From: DASPKW01 sp038244055
Lineage (GTDB): Bacteria > Planctomycetota > Phycisphaerae > Tepidisphaerales > Tepidisphaeraceae
DNA length: 26,490 nucleotides
Assembly: GCA_038244055.1 (NCBI GenBank)
Contig: JBBRTW010000035.1
Location: forward strand, 1 to 26,490
Direction: 5' to 3'
The translations under genes and the position numbers were made by a program. The stretch's first letter is position 1, and each line of letters opens with the position of its first letter. The notes under the pieces are model-generated. The model saw only the letters and a list, made by a program, of their open reading frames with translations, made no database searches and was not told the DNA's origin. This document shows positions 16,860 to 24,135 of the stretch, in pieces.

Positions 16860-19800
16860 TCAGGGGTAGTGTTTTACCAGCGAAACGGCCACGCGGGACA
16901 TTGGCGGCAGGCCCAAGCCAAAGGACAAAACAACTGGATTGCGGCCGGATTGAAGCATCATTGCCCCGCCACCGGGACGGAATCGATCCGGTTCGGACTT
17001 GGCCTTCCGGTAGAGACGGCAATCGCGGCCATCGAACACGAGACGGTCGCCGGTCGACAGATTGGCGGGGAACACCAGGCGCTGAGTGCCGATTGTCAGT
17101 TCGAGATTCTGGAGCATTTGGCCGGCCTGCTCGATATCGATCTCGACCCCAAACGGCACGGGCCGCTCGCCCTTGCGGCAGATGACCTCCCATGCGTTTT
17201 CAATGCCGTCGAGTTTCGTCACGACACGAGGCGCATCGTATTCGTCCCGCAGGTGCTGCCATTTGACCTGCGCCGCCGGTGTGCGCCCCTCGAGCGGCGC
17301 TCCGTGGGCGATCACGGTGAGTTCGGCACGCGCGGCAAAGCCGGCGGGACGGTCACAGGAGAAGGCGATCCGGTTTTCGCCGGCTTTCAAGATCGGCGCA
17401 TCGCCCTTGAGCGCAAGCCGCTGGAGCAATGTCCCGCGTTCATCGTAGACGCGGCAGTCCTCCATCGAATCGAGTTCCACATAGTCACCGCTTTGGAGCG
17501 AAATGGGAAAGGTCAGCTTCCGCCCATTGAGATCGATCGTCGGGTTGCCAAGTTGAACCCGGCTCGCGCGCAGGGCTTTGATCGGGCCGAGATATACCGT
17601 GGACGCGCCGCCGGGCGGCAGATTATTAAGGTAGAGGTTCAGTTCGCCGATCTGCCCGCGATTGACCGGCGTCATGTAAATGCCGGCCAGGTCGGAGTAG
17701 GGCCACTCGTAGTCGCGGTGCTTGTCGGCATCCCGCTCGCGAAGGGGGATTTCGAAGTAGCGCCAGCCTTCGAAGTCGATCGTCACGTAGTGCTCGCCCA
17801 GGGCACGCATGTACTCTCGGGGCGTGGTCAACTGAATGTTCAAAACCTCGCCTTTGCCATCGCCATGAATCCATACGCCCAGGGCATCGCACTCTTTGAT
17901 GTTGAGGTAGGGCTTGAACGGCATGCCCGCATGTGCCCATGCCCCCTTGCCCGGCTCGCGCTTGCTCGCGGCGGTGAAGCAGAGACTTGCCTCGCCGATC
18001 CTGACTCGATCCGTGGATCGGCTTAAAGCCGCCGTCACGCCGGCGGCCGCGCGGCGCATCGTGAACTGTTCCGGTCTGGCGCAGTCCGCGATGAGCACGG
18101 CATCCGTATCGTCGTAGGGTCGCACGGCGAAGAGCGCTTCGAGCCGCAGTTGGAGTGGCTGCTGCTGGAACCGGTTGCCAACGGCCCAGGCGTTCGTGCC
18201 ATTGTCCAGCCCGGCAACTTTGTGGGCCAGGTAGTCGGTGGGCAGGAACTGCCACTGGCCATCATCGGTTCGGACCAGGTGGAAGTCCCTGCCCGGTTGC
18301 CGGAGCTGCTCCTTGACCGATTCGGGGAAATAGTTGGCCAGGCGCAGCCGCTCGTACCATCCTGCCAGGGTGAGATACTCCTGCATGCGGGCATTGGTGG
18401 GAGAAGTCAGCGAGCCAATCCCCTGGGTGGAGGAGGGGGCGTCAAATGCGAGGGTCTTGCAGCAGAAGTACTCCATCTCATCGGGTGTCTCGGCGCGGCC
18501 CGCGCGGCTCGGCCCGAGTACCACCCACCAGCCGAGCTGCGCCTGGAGCAGCGCCCCCCGCCGATAACTCGCGATGCTGTCGCAATGCAAGTCGGTGAAG
18601 GGCTTGAGGCCCCACGTGGGATGATCCCAGGCGCCGATGCGCGAATGGTAGTACCAACTCCAGTGATCCCAGCAACTGGCCTCAACCACCGCGGGGCGCT
18701 TCAGCCGTTTGTAGATCGCATCGCGCATGGTCTGAATGCCGTGCATGCTTCCCATGCCTTCGGCGCCGTCCATGTAGATCTGGTCGAACGCGCACTCGTT
18801 GTAGACACGCGCGATAGCATCGGCGACTTCGTCCACCAGCGTCGAGCCCTCATCGGGGTAGAACGCGAGATAAACCTGGCGCAGGTGGTCGACCGCCTCG
18901 CCTTTGCGGTGCGCCCCGGGCCGGGTTCCAAACGCGCCGCGCGTACACTTTAGAAATCCGTACGGCGGCGTCGCCGAGATCGCCGAATACTGGATGATCT
19001 CCTGGCCCATCCGAATGGCGTTGCCGCGGCCGGAATAACTCCAGATCACATCGTGCGCCTGCGGTTGCTCGACCGTGTAGATCGCGTCCGACGTTTCATC
19101 CATGTCGGCGGCCAGGGCGTACGAGGCGTCAGCAGCCAGGCGTTTGTCCGGCACCGGAGTCACCCAGGAATCCTGGGGTTGAATGCACCCGGTCAGCGTG
19201 TGCATGCCCGCCTTCAGGCCGGCGGCATGAACCTTGCGAACCATTGTCTTCATGCCCTCCAGACCGTTGGGAAACAGGCGCGGATCAGGCTCGTAGTGAC
19301 CCAGCGATTTGTACCAGCCGTCGTAATGCAGGTGCGTGAACCCGCCGCGTTTGGCCAGGTCGATCCACCTTTCAACGTCCCGCTCGGAGGGATTGGCGAA
19401 CAGGTAGGACCCGCGAATCTCCTCCGCATCCAGCGCCCAGGGGCCGCCCAGCGCCGATTGCGGCAAGCCTTCGGCCTTCACCATCTCCTGCAGAGCCGCG
19501 CCCAGTTGGTCTGCAGGTGCCACGACCAGCCCCGCCTTGCCGCCGACAAACCCGTGCTCGGAGGTACAGGTCGCCCGAAGCATGGCAGGCGAGCCGCCCA
19601 GGCTCATTTGAGTCTGCAGGTTCAACTCGCGCAGGCAGACGCTCCAGTCATCACCCACCACCGCCCCCGAGGTCGAACTGGAGTGCTTCCCCGGTTGGAC
19701 CGGCAGCGAGAGGAACGCGAGCGACTCGACGCCCTTGCCCTCCACGGAGACGACCGTGAAGGTCAGATACTTGTCTTTGGCGGTGCATTCGATGACAACA

Positions 19801-20780
19801 TTCCCCTCACCTTGGCCGAAGATCAGATGGACTTTGCCGTCGGCATACGAGCACGCGGTTGGCCGGAGCGTACTCCCCAACGCTTTGATGGTGGCCATGG
19901 GCGCAGCGCTTGAAAGCAGGTTGCGGCCCGAGCGCTTCTCGATCAATGCCATGCATCGCCCGCGCCCATCAATCTCCAGTTTGGTCAGTGGATTCTCAAC
20001 CGCCGCGATGGCTTGGGACACGGCGTGAACGATCTTATATTCCGCCGGATTCGGCGCTTTTCGGCGCGGCGCTTCGGACGCGAAGCTCGCCTGGACTTCC
20101 TCGGCCGACAACGCACGGTTGAAAACCTTGACCTCATCGATCAACCCCTTGTGACTCGACTTGCCCTCGGACCACCGGCCGATCTCGATGTCGCCTTTGT
20201 AGCCGACCGGGTAATCCCACTTGGCCGATCCGACCTTCTTTCCGTTCAGGTAGGTGGTGATCGCGGGCCGTCTGAACGTGGCCGCAAGGTGATACCATTT
20301 TCCCGTCTCGAAGCCGCTGATGAAAGGCGCGGCAATCTCCTGCCATGCGTGAGCGGGTTCTCCCGCGCCCGCACCAGGCCGGCCCATGCGGAACGAGCAA
20401 TCCTTATCCGCGACGAAGATGAGAAATCCCCCCGGGCTCCATTGGCCGCCAGTGATGATGTTCGGGTATCGCCCGCCCGCCTCCCACAGAACCCACGCCT
20501 CGACTGTGAGTTCGTTCGAGCCATCGAGCCTGCTGAGCTGCGGAATGCTGACGTACGAATCCTTCCCGGTGAAGTGCAGAGCCGTTCCGAATTCGCCCTT
20601 GGCCCACTCCAAACCAACCAAATCACCCGCATTGCCCCGGCCAGAGTCGTCTAAGGCCAGATCGCCCTGAAATTGATCGAACTTCCAATGTCCCAGCAAA
20701 CTGGCGTCAGGCGCCGCTATCGACAGCGGCGACACCAGCGCCATGGCCAAATAGAACCAACCGCGGTGTGAACGAAGCAT
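16860..20780 (-). CDS. Secreted LamG-domain protein with putative TIM-barrel glycoside hydrolase
   Basis: A 1,306-residue exported protein from the ATG at 20780, which has GGAGGG 6 nt upstream; the frame opens 20 codons earlier without such a site. A signal peptide ends around residue 23-26 (IAAPDA). Residues 28-235 are a LamG/concanavalin-type jelly roll (GHWKFD, LTVEAWV, WYHLAATF, GLIDEVKVFNRALSAEEV). A beta-rich region (about 245-430) precedes a putative TIM barrel (about 440-815) with GGFTHLHYDGWY, AAGLKAGMHTLTG and FDQIYMDGAEG. The Asp of YMDG (about residue 671) is a plausible nucleophile, and VVEASCWDH follows about 30 residues later. A further beta-sandwich, possibly a CIA30- or CBM-like domain (about 925-1080), and C-terminal beta domains complete it. 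The layout recalls clan GH-D or GH31-like retaining enzymes, but I cannot name the family or substrate. Confidence 0.8.
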   Translation of the reverse strand: MLRSHRGWFYLAMALVSPLSIAAPDASLLGHWKFDQFQGDLALDDSGRGNAGDLVGLEWAKGEFGTALHFTGKDSYVSIPQLSRLDGSNELTVEAWVLWEAGGRYPNIITGGQWSPGGFLIFVADKDCSFRMGRPGAGAGEPAHAWQEIAAPFISGFETGKWYHLAATFRRPAITTYLNGKKVGSAKWDYPVGYKGDIEIGRWSEGKSSHKGLIDEVKVFNRALSAEEVQASFASEAPRRKAPNPAEYKIVHAVSQAIAAVENPLTKLEIDGRGRCMALIEKRSGRNLLSSAAPMATIKALGSTLRPTACSYADGKVHLIFGQGEGNVVIECTAKDKYLTFTVVSVEGKGVESLAFLSLPVQPGKHSSSTSGAVVGDDWSVCLRELNLQTQMSLGGSPAMLRATCTSEHGFVGGKAGLVVAPADQLGAALQEMVKAEGLPQSALGGPWALDAEEIRGSYLFANPSERDVERWIDLAKRGGFTHLHYDGWYKSLGHYEPDPRLFPNGLEGMKTMVRKVHAAGLKAGMHTLTGCIQPQDSWVTPVPDKRLAADASYALAADMDETSDAIYTVEQPQAHDVIWSYSGRGNAIRMGQEIIQYSAISATPPYGFLKCTRGAFGTRPGAHRKGEAVDHLRQVYLAFYPDEGSTLVDEVADAIARVYNECAFDQIYMDGAEGMGSMHGIQTMRDAIYKRLKRPAVVEASCWDHWSWYYHSRIGAWDHPTWGLKPFTDLHCDSIASYRRGALLQAQLGWWVVLGPSRAGRAETPDEMEYFCCKTLAFDAPSSTQGIGSLTSPTNARMQEYLTLAGWYERLRLANYFPESVKEQLRQPGRDFHLVRTDDGQWQFLPTDYLAHKVAGLDNGTNAWAVGNRFQQQPLQLRLEALFAVRPYDDTDAVLIADCARPEQFTMRRAAAGVTAALSRSTDRVRIGEASLCFTAASKREPGKGAWAHAGMPFKPYLNIKECDALGVWIHGDGKGEVLNIQLTTPREYMRALGEHYVTIDFEGWRYFEIPLRERDADKHRDYEWPYSDLAGIYMTPVNRGQIGELNLYLNNLPPGGASTVYLGPIKALRASRVQLGNPTIDLNGRKLTFPISLQSGDYVELDSMEDCRVYDERGTLLQRLALKGDAPILKAGENRIAFSCDRPAGFAARAELTVIAHGAPLEGRTPAAQVKWQHLRDEYDAPRVVTKLDGIENAWEVICRKGERPVPFGVEIDIEQAGQMLQNLELTIGTQRLVFPANLSTGDRLVFDGRDCRLYRKAKSEPDRFRPGGGAMMLQSGRNPVVLSFGLGLPPMSRVAVSLVKHYP

Positions 20781-20786
20781 CTCGCA

Positions 20787-20792
20787 CCCTCC
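20787..20792 (-). promoter_or_regulatory. Ribosome binding site deciding the start of the LamG hydrolase
   Basis: GGAGGG on the minus strand, 6 nt before the ATG at 20780-20778. It favours this start, which is followed immediately by the signal peptide MLRSHRGWFYLAMAL, over an in-frame start 60 nt upstream. Confidence 0.65.
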
Positions 20793-20845
20793 GTTCCTTT
20801 CAATTCGGTGACGGTGAACAACTTCCCACGAAAGAACCATACGCG

Positions 20846-20871
20846 CCGGCCAGGTCCAAAAGAAAGGCCGG
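20846..20871. other. Inverted repeat in the gap between tex and the LamG hydrolase gene
   Basis: CCGGCC and GGCCGG are perfect 6-bp arms around a 14-nt centre. They lie 66 nt before the LamG hydrolase start and 70 nt after the tex stop. There is no T-run, so a terminator is not supported; it may be an mRNA hairpin or chance in GC-rich DNA. Confidence 0.25.
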
Positions 20872-20941
20872 GCACGAGAAATCTTTCAATCAACCTCGTT
20901 TTGTTGGGATGCTCGATGATATCAGCAGATGGCATGTCCCC

Positions 20942-23380
20942 TCATTTTTTCGGCGCGGTGGTGGAATTGCCCGGCGCTTTGCCGCTTTGTTTCAGGGCGG
21001 CGCTGAACCAGCCTTCTTTCGCGGGTTCAGGAGCGCGGCGCGGAGGAATTGCGGGGCGCGGCGCCGGCGCGGGGGAAGGCCGTGCGGCCGGGCTGCTTGC
21101 AACGCTACCGGCCGGCGCGGCGGGGCGCGTCGATCCGGCCACCGCGCCTTTCTTCAGCGACAGGGCGATTCGCTTGCGCGCCAAATCCACCTCCAACACG
21201 GTCACCTCAACCCGCTGGGCGACTTTCACGACCTCGGCCGGGTCCTTGATGAACCGGTCGGAGAGCTGGCTGACGTGGATCAGGCCATCCTGATGCACGC
21301 CGATATCCACGAACGCGCCGAAGGCGGCCACGTTGGTCACGATCCCCGGGAGCTTCATGCCGGGCTTAACGTCCTCGATCTTGCTGACGCCTTCGGCGAA
21401 TGAAAACGCCTCGAACTTTTCGCGCGGATCGCGGCCGGGCTTGGCGAGTTCGGCGACGATGTCCGTCAGGGTGGGGATGCCGACTTTTTCGCTGACGTAC
21501 TTCTGCTTGTCGATCCGCTTCCGCAGCGATTCATCGGTCATCAGGTCTTTGACGGTCACGCCCAGGTCTTTGGCCATCCGGTCGACGACTTCGTAGGACT
21601 CGGGGTGGACGGCCGATTCATCGAGCGGGTTGGCCGCGCCGCGGACGCGCAGGAAGCCGGCGGCCTGTTCGAAGGTTTTCTCGCCCAGGCGCGGCACTTT
21701 CTTCAATTCCCGCCGGGTGGTGAACGCGCCATTCTCATTGCGGTACTTGACGATGTTGTCGGCGATAGTTGCGTTTAATCCCGATACATAGGTGAGCAAC
21801 TGCTTGCTGGCGGTGTTCACTTCCACGCCGACGGCGTTGACGGAGGAGACGACGACATCATCCAGCGATTTCTTGAGCGCATCCTGGTCCACATCGTGCT
21901 GGTACTGCCCGACGCCGATCGATTTGGGATCGATCTTGACCAGTTCCGCCAGCGGGTCCATCAAGCGCCGGCCGATGCTGACCGCGCCGCGGACGGTGAT
22001 GTCCTGATCGGGAAATTCCTCGCGCGCCGCATCGGATGCCGAGTAAACGCTCGCGCCCGATTCATTGACCATCACTACCATGACCGAGGCGGGCAGGCCG
22101 AGCTTTCGGATGAAGGTCTCGGTTTCGCGCGAGGCCGTGCCGTTGCCGATGGCGATGGCTTCGATCGCGAACTTGGCGACCAGCACGCGGACCATCTCCT
22201 CCGCATCGCGCGTTCGGCCAGCGCCCTGATCGGGGTAGATCACATCGTTGAACAGGAGCTTGCCCTGGGCATCGAGAACGACGGTCTTGCAGCCGGTGCG
22301 GAAACCCGGGTCGATCGCCAGCACGCGCTTCTGCCCGAGCGGACTGGCCAGCAAAAGCTGCCGGAGGTTCTGGGCGAAGACATCGATGGCCGCCACTTCA
22401 GCGCGCGTCTTGGATTCCAGGCGCGCCTCGGTTTCCATCGACATCGATAAGAGGCGCTTGTAGCAATCCTTCACGGCCAGGCGAACCTGCTCCGAAGAGG
22501 GATTGGCCGATTGCATCTTGCCGGCCGGCTTGATGAACAGCTCTTCGAGAATTCCCACCGCGATTTCCTCGGGCGGCCGGATCTGGAAGAACAGGAATCC
22601 CTCGGCCGCCCCGCGCCGAATCGCCAGCACCCGATGCGAGGGCGCGTTGGCCATCGGCTCGGTCCAGTTGAAATAGTCGCGATATTTGGCCCCCTCTTCC
22701 TCCTTGCCGGTCACCACTTCCGATTTGATCATCCCCTGTTTCAGGAAGAGCTGGCGAATTTCCGAGCGGGCTTCGGCGTTGTCGTTGATGCGCTCGGCGA
22801 GGATGTCCCGCGCCCCCGCCAGCGCGGCGGCGGTATCGGTTACGCGCAAATCCTCGGCCACGGTCGCATCCGCCGCCGTCACGAATTTCGCGGCTTCTTT
22901 ATCTGGATCGATCGATGATTCCTGCCGCCAGATCGCCTCGGCGAGCGGTTCGAGACCCTTTTCCTTCGCGATCATCGCCCGCGTGCGCCGCTTGGGGCGG
23001 AACGGCTGATAGATATCTTCCAGGCTCGCCATGGTCCCCGCCGCCGCGATTTTTCCCTTCAGGTCGTCGGTGAGCAGATTGCGCTCGAGCAGCGATTTCA
23101 AGATCGCCGCCCGCCGGGCATCGAGTTCCAGCATCTGCGCCAGGCGATCGCGCACGGCCGCGATCTGCACTTCATCCATCGTCCCCGTGGCTTCCTTGCG
23201 GTAGCGGGCGATGAAGGGGACGGTTCCCCCCTCGGCCAGCAATTTGATGGTCGCCCCGACCTGATTGATGCGGAGGTTGAGTTCTTTGGCGATCGCTTCG
23301 AGATGCCCCGAGGCCAGCGCATCGGCCGCCGCCTGCATGCCAATCTCGCCCGCCGCCGCGCCAGTTGCTGAATCGCTCAT
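20942..23380 (-). CDS. tex: Transcription accessory protein Tex (S1 RNA-binding)
   Basis: An 812-residue cytoplasmic nucleic-acid-binding protein, slightly longer than typical Tex (about 770-780). The N-terminal helical domain carries the family signature EGGTVPFIARYRKEATG (about 50-66) and LEDIYQPFRPKRRTRA (about 120-135). A YqgF/RuvC-like domain begins at about 350 with VLAIDPGFRTGCK. Helix-hairpin-helix segments lie at about 515-585 (SGLNATIADNIVKYRNENG, KVPRLGEKTFEQAAGFLR). An S1 domain lies at about 671-745 (GIVTNVAAFGAFVDIGVHQDGLIHVSQ). The last 65 or so residues are an Ala/Pro-rich basic tail outside the conserved core. The start at MSDSATG (23380) is chosen because family similarity begins just after it; the 41 codons upstream look non-coding, and the ribosome binding site is weak. 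Tex is thought to act in transcription and RNA quality control. It is divergent from the Nudix gene. Confidence 0.95.
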   Translation of the reverse strand: MSDSATGAAAGEIGMQAAADALASGHLEAIAKELNLRINQVGATIKLLAEGGTVPFIARYRKEATGTMDEVQIAAVRDRLAQMLELDARRAAILKSLLERNLLTDDLKGKIAAAGTMASLEDIYQPFRPKRRTRAMIAKEKGLEPLAEAIWRQESSIDPDKEAAKFVTAADATVAEDLRVTDTAAALAGARDILAERINDNAEARSEIRQLFLKQGMIKSEVVTGKEEEGAKYRDYFNWTEPMANAPSHRVLAIRRGAAEGFLFFQIRPPEEIAVGILEELFIKPAGKMQSANPSSEQVRLAVKDCYKRLLSMSMETEARLESKTRAEVAAIDVFAQNLRQLLLASPLGQKRVLAIDPGFRTGCKTVVLDAQGKLLFNDVIYPDQGAGRTRDAEEMVRVLVAKFAIEAIAIGNGTASRETETFIRKLGLPASVMVVMVNESGASVYSASDAAREEFPDQDITVRGAVSIGRRLMDPLAELVKIDPKSIGVGQYQHDVDQDALKKSLDDVVVSSVNAVGVEVNTASKQLLTYVSGLNATIADNIVKYRNENGAFTTRRELKKVPRLGEKTFEQAAGFLRVRGAANPLDESAVHPESYEVVDRMAKDLGVTVKDLMTDESLRKRIDKQKYVSEKVGIPTLTDIVAELAKPGRDPREKFEAFSFAEGVSKIEDVKPGMKLPGIVTNVAAFGAFVDIGVHQDGLIHVSQLSDRFIKDPAEVVKVAQRVEVTVLEVDLARKRIALSLKKGAVAGSTRPAAPAGSVASSPAARPSPAPAPRPAIPPRRAPEPAKEGWFSAALKQSGKAPGNSTTAPKK

Positions 23381-23595
23381 GAAAGCCCATCCATGGAAAA
23401 AGCAGGCGAGGCATACATCCCTCGCGGAGCTGAGAGAATAACCGATCGCGACTTCGATGAAAGCCGGGCCGATGCGTCGCGGGTGTGGCAGGCAGGGAAT
23501 CAATATCCTGGCCAGGCGGGATGTTTCGGGAGCCGTTTCATCATCGCCCGAAGCTTGTCTGGAGTCACACGCCGTTCGGGATGGCGCAGGGCTGG
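23381..23595. other. Left part of the tex/Nudix divergent intergenic region
   Basis: The whole gap between the tex and Nudix start codons is 302 bp. No gene with a ribosome binding site or recognisable product was found in either direction. The tex promoter should lie here on the minus strand, but only weak -10-like matches are visible. The right part of the gap holds the candidate Nudix promoter and palindromes listed separately. Confidence 0.5.
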
Positions 23596-23609
23596 CGCGA
23601 AGTTTCGCG
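23596..23609. promoter_or_regulatory. Palindrome overlapping the candidate -35 of the Nudix-synthetase operon
   Basis: CGCGAA-GT-TTCGCG is a 14-bp sequence with perfect 6-bp arms. It covers the candidate -35 (23603-23608) and is therefore well placed for a repressor site. No regulator gene is adjacent inside the window. Confidence 0.4.
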
Positions 23610-23631
23610 GAGTGGACGATAGCGTTACAAT
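23603..23631 (+). promoter_or_regulatory. Candidate promoter of the Nudix-RelA/SpoT operon
   Basis: A -10 box TACAAT (23626-23631) matches the consensus at 5/6 positions. Seventeen bp upstream lies a poor -35, TTTCGC (2/6). The predicted start of transcription, near 23638, leaves a leader of about 45 nt. A second inverted pair, ACGATAG (23616-23622) and CTATCGT (23654-23660), brackets the -10. Confidence 0.35.
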
Positions 23632-23682
23632 TTTGGCGGTTCTTCCATTCGACTATCGTTCCATATCAGGGAGTGCGCTGCG

Positions 23683-24135
23683 ATGAGCGATGAAAAACCG
23701 TTCAGCCTGTCGGTCAAGGGGTTGGTGCGGGATGGCCAGGGTCGTTGCCTGGTGATCCGGCGCTCGCGCGAGTCGGCGTTCTGGCCGGGGGCCTGGGATT
23801 TTGTGGGGGGGAAGCTGGATGCGGGGGAGACGTTCGATCGGGCGCTGGTGCGCGAGGCGATGGAGGAGGCGGGGCTGGAAATTCGCCTCTTGCGCTACCT
23901 CGGAGGAATCGAATGGCCACTGCCGCGTGTGAAGGTGGTCTTCATCATCATGGAGGCGAACGTTACGGGCGGGGAATTCAAGCTGAGCGATGAGCACGAG
24001 GAATTCATGTGGGTGAGCATCGAGGAACTGCGCGGGCTGGAGCTTTGCGAGCCGATCGCCCGCATCCTGCAGGGTTGCCCGGAATTGAGCGGACGCTATG
24101 CGGATCAGGTGAAGGAGTCTGGACATGGGAATTGA
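23683..24135 (+). CDS. Nudix hydrolase
   Basis: A 150-residue cytoplasmic enzyme, normal length for a single-domain Nudix protein. The Nudix box GX5EX7REUXEEXGU is complete at residues 43-65: G43, E49, then R57-E58, E61-E62 and G64-L65, the metal-binding loop-helix. WPGAWDFVGGK before it and the later FMWVSIEEL segment are typical of MutT/NTP-pyrophosphatase-like members. The family cleaves nucleoside diphosphates linked to another moiety, but the substrate cannot be read from the motif. The start has GGGAG about 9 nt upstream. The gene overlaps the downstream RelA/SpoT-SLOG gene by 11 nt, so the two are made together. By context it may hydrolyse or condition the nucleotide made or sensed by its partner, as some Nudix enzymes are known to hydrolyse (p)ppGpp. 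Confidence 0.92.
   Translation: MSDEKPFSLSVKGLVRDGQGRCLVIRRSRESAFWPGAWDFVGGKLDAGETFDRALVREAMEEAGLEIRLLRYLGGIEWPLPRVKVVFIIMEANVTGGEFKLSDEHEEFMWVSIEELRGLELCEPIARILQGCPELSGRYADQVKESGHGN
24112..24117 (+). promoter_or_regulatory. Ribosome binding site inside the Nudix gene for the RelA/SpoT gene
   Basis: AAGGAG lies within the last Nudix codons, 7 nt before the ATG at 24125. It supports this start and translational coupling across the 11-nt gene overlap. Confidence 0.75.

Noticed and set aside
16833..18026. A 397-codon plus-strand ORF opposite the LamG hydrolase gene.
   Set aside because: Antisense shadow in GC-rich sequence with no family signature; the minus-strand protein has clear domains.
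20846..20871. Hairpin after tex considered as a rho-independent terminator.
   Set aside because: Only 6-bp arms around a 14-nt loop and no T-run in either direction.
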